Source: Gordionus sp. m RMFG-2023 (Eukaryota; Nematomorpha; Gordioida; Chordodea; Parachordodidae). Taken from it: 64,000 nt of DNA. Of this stretch, positions 1-12,600 are shown one piece after another. The translations under genes were made by a program, and so were the position numbers. Under the pieces are notes generated by a model. It did not search any database, was not told where the DNA came from, and saw nothing but the letters and a program-made list of their open reading frames with translations. Every line of letters starts with the position of its first letter. Position 1 is the stretch's first letter. The stretch spans positions 70,099,561-70,163,560 of the forward strand of contig NC_088775.1 in the NCBI RefSeq assembly GCF_954871325.1. Reading direction: 5' to 3'.

Positions 1-832
1 TAAAAATGTGGTTTCACTGAGTTTAAATTGCGATATAAAGGCTTACTACGGCAACATGCTGCGAAATGTCCGGTTCTTTGGCACTTAAAACATGTTTTGT
101 CTTTAGCTGGGTAAATATCTTTCATGCCAGCCGGCATAATTCTTACATTTATTGTCGTAAAACTTGTTATTAGGCTTCCTATAATTATTGTCTCTCTTAA
201 CACACTCTTGTGAATTAGGCATTATGTTTGCAATCTTGCGGTCTGACACTATTTACCAAGTCTTTATTGATAACCATTTCGTTTTGAGCATTCTGTTGCC
301 GTTGGCATATCTAGCACGAACTGGAAAATCAGGGGCTTTTTGTTCACATCTAATGCTAAAGGATATTTAGTCCTAAGTTCAACTTCGAGACCTGGTAGAT
401 CTATACCCGAAACTAATTGATCTCTTAACCGGCCGTCAACTTCTGACGGCGTAAAACAACACGCTTTCGCAGTTATTTTGATTCTATTAGCGAACTCTTC
501 AATTGGTTCATTCTCATTCCTAATTAACCTTATGAAGTCTAATCTACTACCGAAAATGGTTTTATTCTTCTCAAAAATATGTAGCGAGACATTCCTTATC
601 TTATCCAATTTAGTCGTTAGAATGGTTTCAGGAAATAAATATTGTTCGAGAATGTCAATGCCCTCGGCGCCAAAACTCACCATGAACAGGTCCTTATTTT
701 CTTGATCGGTCAGTGTCCAGTTCTTTAGTCTTAACGTTGAGTCCCAAAATTGGAACCAACGTTGTATAGACCCATTAATTTGATATTTTTCAAACTTATC
801 AATTATACTAGTATTTTTGGACTGAGGCATAA
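1..832 (-). mobile_element. Ty3/gypsy-type LTR element fossil, gag region
   Basis: A minus-strand reading frame of 188 codons (830 down to 264) reads as a retrotransposon Gag: a hydrophobic helical core with tryptophans near the start, then a stretch resembling the gypsy capsid-like segment (EPIEEFANRIKITAKACCF). Nearer the window edge, about 103 down to 50, a CX2CX4HX4C zinc knuckle is visible (CFKCQRTGHFAACC), the nucleic-acid-binding motif at the Gag C-terminus. The order gag core then knuckle fits a Mag-like or related gypsy lineage. The element runs off the left edge, so pol and the far LTR are not in view. It is an incomplete, broken fossil, probably of moderate age because the reading frame is still easy to recognise. 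Confidence 0.75.
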
Positions 833-884
833 TTTATAAAATTAATAACTATTTTCTTACTTGTTTTAATTAGAATATTAGAAT

Positions 885-1090
885 CCTCATCGTCGCCACT
901 TTAACGAAGGTAGAACCATTATTTACATTTATTTATTTCTATAATTCATTCACAATAAGTATTGGTTTTCATTGACATTTTATTCAATATAATTTAACCA
1001 TAAGGTGCAACTTAATTACAAATGGCGATATATAATATCACGTTAATGGATGGGTGTGTACATAATACATTAGGAAGTTAAACAACACCT
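885..1090 (-). repeat. Possible primer-binding site and 5' LTR of the gypsy fossil
   Basis: Just upstream of the gag start on the minus strand, 898 down to 885 reads TGGCGACGATGAGG. This resembles primer-binding sites of Mag-like and other gypsy elements, which often begin TGGCGAC. Sequence beyond it, up to about 1090, would be the 5' LTR: it starts near TGTTGTTTAAC on the minus strand and holds an AATAAA-like signal. The second LTR is outside the window, so the ends cannot be tested. The PBS is moderately supported and the LTR borders are a guess. Confidence 0.35.
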
Positions 1091-1099
1091 ATTATGTTA

Positions 1100-2315
1100 A
1101 TCGTAAATATATATATAATCATATCTAACTGGCAAATATAATATATAATATGATAAAATATTACAATAGATTACTTCTTTACTACAATAATGCTGCCCTT
1201 TTTTGGTATTTTTTATAACGTTGCTGGTTCAGGGGCGTGGCTAGCCTTTACACTCTCAGGAAGCTCAGCTAAAAAAAATTATAGGGGTTTCGCCCCTCAC
1301 ATCCCCTAATTTGCGGGTCTTCGGTTAACTTTTGCCTGGCTTTCGGCTGGTTCTATATTAATATACTATACATTTTTTTAAATTTGATAACTCTGAACAA
1401 TTATTCTGAATTTCACATTTTGTCATTTATTATATTGTGCATACAAAATAAGCTAGAATATAAATAATGAAAATAATACAAGACCTTTAAAAAATAAAAT
1501 TTTAATACAAAATCTATTGGTCTGTTTTAATTTTATGAAAATGATTATTAAATAAGTATATAAAAAAATATAAAAAAATTATTATGGCAATCAAAAATCT
1601 GTTATATATTTTATTTATTATAAAAATGCACATTAGATTTTATCAATATATAGGTAAATATAAATATTAAATACTATGTATAATATACACAATATAAAAA
1701 TAACTGCATTATGTACACAGATAAAATTTGCATTTAATAGTTATGCAGTATTAATATAAAAAAATGATTCTCAGAGAAATAAAGATTGTTCCTTCTATTA
1801 AAACTCTTGATTTAGATGTCATTGATTGATTTGGATATATTTAATTGGAGATTGTTATATAGGTTATATAAATTATAAACTGCAGATATATTCAATAACT
1901 TTATGGAACATGGGAAGGCCCAATTTTAAATTATTAAGGCTTGTTAATCAATCCTTTTAAAAGGAAAAAATCACGGAAAACATATGCTTTATGCGAAATT
2001 AAATAATATGAAAATTGATTAAATTTAGTGTACATTTATTTAATTAGAATAATATAACAATAAATATTCAATTATAATCAATATTAACCTTTTTTTTAAA
2101 TTACTCATTAAAAACTAGGTTAACTAAACAAGCGCTCCCAGTAATAAGAAAATTTTTTTAAAGTGATTCATCTTTTGAATAAAAAATTTTTTTAAGGGAC
2201 AACACATTTTAAGAAGTACTTTTTCTAAAGAAAGCATCTATTTTATGTGTACAGTCATTAGAATATGCATCAGCATTTACCATATGCATCTGCATTTGGT
2301 TGATCTTGCGGGTTT
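1100..2315. other. Non-genic AT-rich stretch with one transposon-end-like fragment
   Basis: No coding potential seen. At about 1230-1325 there is an isolated GC-richer patch starting CAGGGGCGTGGCTAGCC and containing GGGGTTTCGCCCCTC. This is the style of transposon ends seen in many invertebrate genomes, but no partner end was found. The remainder is poly-A/T-rich sequence. Confidence 0.4.
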
Positions 2316-2319
2316 TCAA

Positions 2320-2445
2320 TAGTGTTATGTTCCCAATTTGAGTCAAATTTGTAGAAAGGTCCGTTTATAATTTTAGCCAAAATAATATCAAGCTGCTTGA
2401 TTTGGCAAATAGAGGTTCAAACCTTTCTGCCATCCACGAAAAAAA
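2320..2445. repeat. Degraded MITE of the TAGTGTTGTTAA family
   Basis: The core (TTTTAGCCAAAATAATATCA, then GGTTCAAACCTTTCTGCCATC) matches the inner part of the element at 15642-15869 almost word for word and the fragment at 19165-19345 more loosely. The terminal TAGTGTTGTTAA is blurred here, so this is an old copy. Confidence 0.55.
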
Positions 2446-2449
2446 TCTA

Positions 2450-3687
2450 TTACATATATTTTGTTAAGCTTTCTTTTATCAATAGATTTTGTTGTAGATT
2501 AATATAAGGCTAATTAACCTTAAATGTTGGGTAAATTATTACTGCTAATATTCTACTGTTTTCTTTAAGTTAAGGAAATATATATTAAGAATTGATAATT
2601 AACATTAATATATAAAGCTGAGGAAAAGGTTCTCATTTATATCTGTCACCTCAATAATTGTATGTGCATTATTTTCTACTATAATTGGCATTAGTAAATA
2701 CTAAAAATAATATATTATATGTCGTAGTTTTATAGATAAATTTATATTAATTGTTGTATAATGCCAAAACCAAAATATATTAGGTTTATTGGATTATAAT
2801 TATCATAATAGAACACGTGATATATTTTTTTATTGTGTGGGAAAATAATTGTAAAAAAATTATCATTAAAAAATTATGAGATTTTTATCATTTTATCATT
2901 TAATTTTTTATTAATAAAATATATGACTTGTGCTTTACTAAATTCTAGCTCCTAAAGGAACAGTTAAATTGTCAGTTAAGTTTTGGAAAGGTAGAGAGGA
3001 TTTTTGTTAGTTATTATTTATTTTTCATTATATTTTTAATTTAATAAATAAAATTGTAAATCTAATTTGTAAATGTTGTCTTGATAAAATTTGTGAGGAA
3101 AATATTCAAATATGACGAAGGAAGCCAAAATATGTGTAAAAAAATTTGTTTTAAAAAATCATATTTTAATTTTATTAAAATTTTTATTTTTATTTTTAAA
3201 TTTTTAATTTTAAGTAAGAAATAATTTTTTAAAGGGATCGATGGATTATTATAAACAAATTGATCTTAACAAGATCCTTAATTTAAGAGAAAAAACAAGT
3301 CTGAGTACCATAAATAAGATCAAATTAAGACTTTTGATTGCGAACCTACTCGGCACATTTTATGTTTATTGTAAATTTAATTGGTTTGCAATAATGAGCA
3401 AATAATTTTTGGCTATGTTTCTATTGAATAAATTGAAAGCTTAGGTTTTATCATGTTGAAATTATTTAAAAAAGCATATCATTTAGGAAATATTAATAAT
3501 TTTTTGTTGATCGCATCCTCTGGTTTAAATAGAGTTTATATTGGGGGTTCATCTTCTCGAAAATTAATATTTTGGAATAAATTTACACCTATCCTTTTCT
3601 CACAATCCATATGTTTTGAAAAAAATCTACCTCGATGGTACAGAATATAGATGTAAAATATAATAATAATTTTAATATTTTATTCAG
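2450..3687. other. Upstream region of the DCUN1D gene
   Basis: AT-rich sequence with no recognised element. The start-codon exon of the DCUN1D gene should lie here. In the vertebrate genes I recall, the first coding exon is essentially just the methionine, which is too small to identify by eye. I could not choose an ATG plus donor with confidence. Confidence 0.4.
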
Positions 3688-6600
3688 TATAAACTTAAAC
3701 CTTCTCAAAAAGACAAGGTAAAGCAATTCATATCATTTACACAAACCAATGAAAAAATAGCTCTTGCCACTTTGTTGCAAAATGATTGGAAATTGGAAAT
3801 AGCTATCGATAGCTTCTTTCAAAATCCACTACAATATCAACCAAAAGATTACAAAAATACAACAGACAAGAAGAAAATTGAACAATTGTTTATTAAATAT
3901 AAAGGTATAATATTTGTCTTATAAAATTGTAATTTGTTTTTGAAAGATAATCATGAAAATAAAATTGGTCCAGATGGGGTGGTCAAATTGTTGGATGACT
4001 TACGATTAACTCCTGATAATGTTTTAGTTCTCATAATGGCTTGGAAATTTCAAGCTGCAACTCAATGTGAATTTTCCAAAGAAGAGTTCACCCATGGGAT
4101 GTTTAATATAGGGTATGCACAATATAAACTTTATATAATTATATATGTTTCAAATGCACACTTTATTTTAAAAGGTGGGATATTAACACATTAATTTTAA
4201 TTTTGAAATTCAAATTTTAACTATATTATGTCTTTTGTTACCATGTAAAGAAGTTGTTTTGCTTATTTATTTATCTCTAAAATTAAATAATTAGTATAAA
4301 CATTAGCTATTATCAATTAATTATATTTTTATAAGCTTATTTGCATTAATTATAGTTGTGATGCCCTTGAAAAATTAAAATCCAAGCTCTTTACAATTGA
4401 AATAGATCTTTATAAAGATATCTGTGATTTTAGAGACTTTTATCAATTTACCTTTAATTATGCCAAAAGTCCTGGACAAAGGAGCCTAGGTTATAATGAA
4501 ATTATTCTGATAAATTTGATACTCAATGTCAATCTTTAAAATTACTTAAATATAAATGGTGATCTAATATAATGCAGGATCTCTATAATATGTGATTGTT
4601 TAATAGAGGATTCTTAATTTACACTTTCTTATTTTAGTCACTCCCATTTTTATTGATTCTAAATATATAATAATTGTCAACAAAATTAACATGGAACATC
4701 CATATAATAATTTGCCATAGTTCATTTTTAAATGATACACATTTTTTTAAAAGTACGACAAAAGTGTCACAGTTTTTAACAGGGTTGTGCATTTGACCGG
4801 TCAAATACAATTCGGTCAATTGACCGATATTTGACCGGTCAAATACGGTCAAATATGGTCAAATTCAAATAAATGTTTTTTACACCAATATTAACTTTAT
4901 TTTGCATTTATATAATATTATAATAAATCTATGTATATAATAATAAATATCATAATATTTTTTAATTCATTCTATAGTCAATGTTTCACCCTCCGTGGCA
5001 GAGTCTTGTTCCGATTCATATTCAATATCATTATTTTCTTTAATATTTTTAATCAATCTTAAATATGATACACTCTTACTAATTTTCCTGCTGTAGAAGC
5101 CTTTAATCTATTTCTGTTTTTCGTGTGAATATTGCCCCAAACCGACCAATTTCTTTCAGAAGAATAAGTCGAACTAGGAAATGTTAGTAAAATATTAGCG
5201 ACTTCTCTTAATGGGCAAGGTGGGCAAAATGCATTCCACCAACTTGAGGCCGAAATTTGATTGTTTCTTATGGAAGTTACAACTTTCCACATATTATGGC
5301 TATTAAATATACCGCTTTTGCTTCTGAAATTTACTATATTACTCAAAATATTTTGATTATCACCACCTTGTAAAATACCCAATTCTTGTATTATATTACA
5401 TGCTTCATCAAATTCAGTATTAGTAAGATGCTCCCCTTGATATTGGGGGTCCAATAAATAAGCAGCATTGTGAGCACATGTATTTATATCAGTTTTTCTC
5501 TTTTCAAACATAACCTTAATTTTTTTTTCTTGAGATGGAGAAAATATAGAATCATGGCATGATTGTATTATGTGTTTTTCCAAATTAAGCATCTCGTTTT
5601 TCACTTGGGCCAAAGTACATTTATCCCCTTGCACTTTCAACAATGAGGTAGCTAAAGGTTGGAGTATAGCTAAAAATTTTAAATTTTTCGTCCAAAATTC
5701 TTCGTTTAATATATTATTGGTAATTTCTATGGGACAATTATCACAAACAGCTTCTTCAACAACTGATGCTTTTAGAGCTTTCTTGCATATTTGAATTTGC
5801 TCCATTTTATTGACGATGCCCATCTTGTTTGGCTAATTGTACTTAATGTAGATGGTATGCCCTGAAGATTCTTATTACGGGAAAATACTGCAGCTGGTAT
5901 GTGTTTATTCTTGAAAAATTTAACAATTTTTTTAATTATTGAAATATGGTCACTGAAGGCGTCCAATCGTTCAAAATCGTGAAAGAATAACTGCAATGTA
6001 TGCGCTGCACAACCATAACATTGTATATGATTATAAATAGATTCAGATTTTAGAATTCTCCAGGCTGCTTTCATGTTAGCGGCATTATCAGTAACTAAAG
6101 AATATACTTTTACCGGATTCAATTCATGAATTACATTTTTAAATTCCTGGGCAATATAATCTGCCGTATGGCGATTTTCCTCAGTATTTAGAAATTTGTA
6201 GAACACTGGAACAGGCGTCATCACCATAAAATTAATAATACTCTCGTTTCTAATGTTGCTCCAGCCATCTGATACAATTGATAAGTAAGGAGCTTTATCT
6301 ATTATATCTGCAACTCTCACCTCCATATCACCTGACGCTTTGTCTAGAAGATATCCAGCCAGCTGCCTTCTCCTGGGTAATGTGTAAATAGGACGTATTT
6401 TTTTAGAAAATTCTTGGATGTAGGGATTTTCAGTGATGTGGAAAGGTAAATTGCTCGCATATACAGCCTTTGCAAACAATTGATCCAGCTCATTTTTTTC
6501 TTTGGGATTAATTCTATCTATGAAACCGGTTATACAAGATTGAGATTTATATTTAATCGCCTTGCTTGTAGATTGATTAGAAATAAGGGAATCAAATTCT

Positions 6601-9600
6601 CCTGAGTCACAAGACAAAATATTGTTCATTTGATAATCATTCTCACTAATTTCACCCAATTCTTCATTAGAGTTAGACTTAGAAGTATTACAAATTACAT
6701 TTGTGATATTTTTTGTAGAGGTTGATATTTTGGAATTTGAATAAAATTTTTCCTTAATTATAACAGGGCACATAGTACAGCTGCTTAATAAATGTTTGAC
6801 CATTCTATCAACGTGGGTGATATAGGACATCTTGTAAAACTTGCACACCGCTTTAACTGATTTACCATCGCGTACTTCTTGAAAATGTTTCCAAACATGA
6901 TGCTTTGGTTTGACCATAATCCCTAATATATTAAAATTTAACAAAAAATGATTTTGATTATTGTAAAGTTAATCAATCTTAACTATTTTATAATTATCGA
7001 CCAATTATTCCAATAATTTCTTAATATTATAAATATAATATAATAAACTTTTTACCAGAATTGAATAATATTCCGTAAATCTGACCAGAACAATTAAAAT
7101 GAAAATTAATTTTAAAAACCAAATATAGCAAGTGTAAGTAAAACAAATGAGAATTAATATAATTTATACTCGGCTAAATATTAAATAAAATTTAAATTTA
7201 TTAAAAAATAAGAATGAAAAAATTATATTATGATTATAATAAATCGGGTATTTTTATTTTTTTTAAGAAAAATGAATTGAAAAAAATCAAGAAGGTGAGA
7301 AACGGCAATGATTAGGCAAAAAAATAACTAAAAATATTACTATATTTAGAAAAATTACATATTTATATTTTAATAAAAAAATAATAAGATTGATAAACAT
7401 GCTTTTAATGCATACTAGTTAATTATATCAAAATATTTATTCGCCATTAATATTTTAGAGTATTTGACCGTATTTGACCAGTCAAATACTCCTCCGGTCA
7501 ATTGACCGACATGCCAACCCTGGTTTTTAATATTTCAAAATACATTTCTTTTCTGCTCCTAGATCTGTTTTGGTTCCAAGGGCCTTAATTTTTTTCAGCC
7601 CAACCTGGCTTAAAATTTTTATTAGTTTTATTCCCAACTTGGCCCATTTTTTAAATTTATTTGTAGTAGTGCTGTAAACATTTTTAAAAATCGAAAGTGT
7701 TCAACATTCATTGGCAAAAATTGAACGCGTTCACTTTCAAAAAAAAGGAACGCGTTCACGTTCATGAATGCGTACACGTTCGTTCAAAATTTAATGATAA
7801 ATTTTTTTTTAAATTTAATTTATTAAAAATAAATGTCTTATATTTTTTAACACAATATTTTAGCCATGTTAAAAAATAATATAGTTTTATTTAGATAATA
7901 TAATTATAAATGCAATATAATATAGCTAATAAAAAGTTAATTTTATTTATAAAAAATTCTTCTTATTAATTTTTAACAATTATTTTTCAAAGGAACTCTT
8001 GGCAGTTAATACAGCATTATCTGTACTAAAAATGCGCTCTACAGGCCACACTCTGACAGCATTTCGCATAGAGCTTCATGAATAACATTATCAAAAGCTG
8101 TACTAAAATCCACAAATGTGAAGTAGGAGGGTATTTGTTTGTATTTGCAACATTTCTGAATAATTGGGTTAATATTGGCTCTAGCATATATATTTGGGGA
8201 AAATATGAAGTGTGGATGATATAATTTTATTTTTTAAGAGGACCATAGAAATCTTTGAGACAGGATGTGAGGGCCACGGTTTGGTAATAATTAAATTTTT
8301 GTGGTCTTTGATTTTAGGGAAATTACATAGGAAGGATTTGTTCCATTCCACTAAAGTATTTCCATTCTCCCATATTTTATTGAAGAGGGCTAGTAGGAAG
8401 GAAGATATTGTCATAGATGCGATTTTAGTTATTCAGCTGTGATATTATCCAACCCCGGAGCTCTGTTTTTTCGTTTTCACTACATGGGACGAGGTTTGTT
8501 GGTAGAGTTACTTTCCTTGAGTCAAAATCATATAATAATCAAGCCATAATGCCATTTGTTCATCCTGGTCAATGAATGCTTTTCCGTTTTCTAAAACTAT
8601 AGAGGGGGTTTAAAACTGCAAATTTTACAAAAATATTTTAATTTATATAGGCGTCATAAATCCTATTTTCTTTCATATCTTTATCGATATCAATGGCTTT
8701 TTTTGATAAGTATATCCGTCTATCACTCCGCAATAATCTCTGTATGTTTTTCCATAAGTCAATATTCGAGCCATTCTTCATTCTTAGTTGATTTATTTTT
8801 TCTAATGTCTCACTAGACATCCATTCTTTCCTTGAAAAAAGACTTACATTTAACAAACCATCATATTATTCTGCAAGATCATTTTAAAATAGTTTCCAGC
8901 ATTCTTCTACGTTTCCGTGCATAGTTATGCTTAAGAAGTTGGCTCTTTTCCTATTTAATGCTTTATCAAAAATTATTACATCTTCCGGCGTTTGTAATTT
9001 ACTGAATTTGCGTGTAAAGTTATCAAATGGATTATACTAGCTCCAGTCGAGTTTTGTCTAATTCTGTTATAATAGCCCCATATATTTTTTACGGTAATAT
9101 CAGCTATAAGTATTCCGACAGGTTTATATTAGACTTTAACGCCTTCAAACCACTCGTAAATATTAGAGATGAAGAAATCAATTTGGGATTTCTGCCGAGC
9201 TATCATGAAGGTGTACGTGTTTATTTCTCGGTGTCAAAAAAGATATTTTACATTTTAAAGTTCTTGTTTCTGCAGAAATCAAGAATTTTCTTGCTATTCT
9301 CGCTATTCGGTTGTTGTATAGTAGCATACCCGATGACATTAGTGCTAACATATTCTACTTCTTTACCAATTTTCAGATTTAGATAGCCTAGAAATATTAT
9401 ATTATATCTGCACGGTAGAGAGTGGATCGTATTTATGATTATGTCGATGAAGCCTAATTTTTCATTTCTAATTGGTGGGGCATTGAAATTTGCTATTATT
9501 ATGGGCCTAAAATTTGTGTTTAAATGGAGAAGACCATCTTTCAGATATGGGTACGAATTTGATGAATTTATTTATTCGTTTATTTATTAGGAATGCTATC

Positions 9601-12600
9601 CCAGACCAGCTTTTAGAGGTGGTACTCGAGCAAAATATTTTATAATCAATAATGTTTGTGTTATTCCCTGGGCAGTGGGTTTTTTGATTACCTATAATGT
9701 TTACTTTCACCACTTCAAGTAGCCTTAAGAGATCCGCTAGTTTGTTGGTCATTCCATTTATATTAAGGAACGCAATTTGTAACTTGCCTGTGAATTTGTT
9801 CTCCATTTGGTTATACTAACTTGAATCCAAGAAGATTTTATAAAGATCCAGGTAAAGTTAGGAAGAATTTTATTTGGTTTAGATTAAAGATTTGAAAAAA
9901 AGTTATAGTAAAGGAAAATTTAATTTAAATGAATTCAGCTCTTATCAGTTAAAAAATTGAAATATAAAAGAGGAAAAATAGTTAATTAAAAAATATAGGA
10001 CTTTTTTCTTAAAAAATTCAGATTAATATTAAATTTTTCAAATAAATAAAAATAAAAAGTGTTTTTAAAATTGAATGAACGTTAAATTTGAACGCGTTCG
10101 TCAAAAAAAAAGGAACGCATTTACGTTCAAAGTTCTTAAAAATAAAAAGAACGGCGTTCATATTTTTTTTCAAAAAAAACGAACTTCATTCACGAACGCG
10201 CTCAAAACGAACTTCGTTCACGAACGCGCTTAAAACGAACTTTGTTCACGAACGCTCTCAAAATAAACGCGTTCGTTTACAACATTAATTTTTAGACATG
10301 GGCCCAAAATTTTAATATGAAAAATATAAATTAAACCCATTTTATGAATTTAGATTTAATAAAAATATCTATTTGTTGTGTACCCAGATAAATTCCTTGG
10401 CCAAATTTTAAAAAAAACCTAAGCCCAAGCCTGAGAAATTTTTTTTTACTTTCTAGACCTGACTTTAGGTCAACTTCGCTCTAGCCTCTCTTCCAAACTC
10501 TTTTAGTAACACGAAAACAAATTTAAATACTAAATATACAATATAAAAAATGAATTACAAAATAGGTTAATCTTTTTATTTAAATAAATACATATAATTA
10601 TTGTTATTTTTTTAGAACTCAGGTTCTTAAAAACTGATTATAGTTCCTAAATATTTTAAATACAGATTTTTAAATTTGTCTCTATTCTGAGGGTTTTTTA
10701 TTCTAAATTCTGATTGTTACATATACCTTAAAATATATATTCATTTTTTTAAAAAATAAAAGATTTAGATATGGGCATTGCATATTGGAATATGGTTCTG
10801 GTAAAAAGATTCAAATTTTTAGATCTATGGTGTCAATTTTTATTAGTAAATTTAATATTTTAATTACATCCTTTGTTACATTTCTTAGCAAAGCATTTTA
10901 TAATATTATTTAAAAATAAATTATAACCATTATTCATTTTATTAGAGGTATCTCAAATTTAAGTATACTTTATAAACAGGTATTGAAAAAGTATTTTCTT
11001 ATTCAAAAAATATAGCTTGACATATATAATTTTTTGTATTCTTATTTCAAATAAAAGTTAAAAAATATTCTTAAAATTTCCTAGGAACATCATAAGAAAT
11101 CGATATCCCGAGACACCTGGAATCTCTTGTTAGATTTTTCTCAGTCAATATCAGATGATATGAGTAATTACGACCAGGAAGGTTAAATTTAATTTTTTTC
11201 TCCTCAAAATCTCTTCTCTTAAAATTGTTTGAAAATAATTAAATACATTCTTTAACACTAGAAGGTACCAAAATTTTACTTTACCTAAAACTGTCACCTA
11301 TTTGTAAATTTTATTAATTATATATATTTTTTAATTTTTATTTACAAAAGAATTTTATTGAAAAAAAAAATTGATATTCAATATATTTCGAAAATATCTA
11401 TTAGGTTTCCTGATATTATGGACATTAACATCACCTTTTATCTCTCATTCTCCACATAGGTTTTTAACATTTGCAATAGTAGGACTCGGACTATGCCGAT
11501 CCAGATATTTTTCACCGATCCGATCTTATATTCGTTTAGACCCGATCCGATGTTAATTTTTCTTAACATTTCACCCTTGAACCAAATATAATTTTAAAAA
11601 GATATTTTCTGTCTAAATAATCGAATTATGCATTTTATTTTTACAATTAAGATTAAAATTTAAAAAAAACACTAATTAGATTATAATAATATCAATGCAT
11701 TTTATTTTGAACAGTATATATATATATATGTTGGTATGAATTAGAAGTGAGCGAGGGCCTAATTTTTTATTTACGCCCACCCCCCCCCCCCCTGAAAATT
11801 CACGGTGTTATCAAATTTTTCAACATTTTATTGCTATACTTTTACTCGCTTTTGATTTATTCTATCTTAGCTTTTATTTCTCTAATTCCATATTAATACA
11901 CAAAATAATTGCAATATATAAATTAATATTTTTATTTAGAATAAGAAGAATATCTATTTTTTTTATTTCAATTGTGTTCGCCTTTCCGCTAATGCAATTG
12001 GCTAAAGGAAATGAATTTTTCTGCTTCCAAAACGTCAAAATATTGTCATTTTTATTTGTTTTATGAGCGATGAATTTTATAAGTACATATTCACAACTTT
12101 CATCGGTAGATGTTAGGGCTTCATCAAAATAATCTAGAATATACTGTTTATTATGCAGGATGAATTAGAAAAGTATAAATGATATATGGCAGTGCCTTAT
12201 GCATATCCAAATCATTTAGCATTTTTAACTTGTTTATGTTATCTGCTTTTTCATTGACTTTTAAAAACTTAAGACTGTGGAAATTTGGATTTAGAATTGA
12301 GCTTATCTTATGTAGTGGCTGCATAATAAATATTTCCTTTAAAAGAGATGTATCCTGTTCTTTAGGGTTTTGATTATTACACTATAACCTTCTGAAGGTT
12401 AATAAAATATCATTAATTTTTGTTTTCATGAATTAACTTCATTTATATGGTTTGAGAATCTGCGCTCAGACTATCTGAGCATTCTTTGAGATAAAAAATT
12501 ATCTAACTGGCATGTGATATTTGTATCAATGTTCGCTAATCTATTCTTGTCTGTTAAGCAGGTAAACTTATACTTCATCATATGATTTTAAGTAACTTTG

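Noticed and set aside
478-705. Plus-strand open frame opposite the gag fossil
   Set aside because: It is the shadow of the minus-strand Gag frame and has no independent domain.
3453-3650. Possible first coding exon of DCUN1D (MLKLFKKAYHL)
   Set aside because: It does not resemble DCN1 proteins, and vertebrate genes place only the start methionine before KLK.
9027-9386. 119-codon plus-strand open frame
   Set aside because: It lies opposite the LINE endonuclease region and shows no family features; a shadow frame.
10088-10288. 66-codon plus-strand frame rich in K, R, F and T
   Set aside because: It is a translation of the GAACGCGTTC repeat field of hAT-B1.
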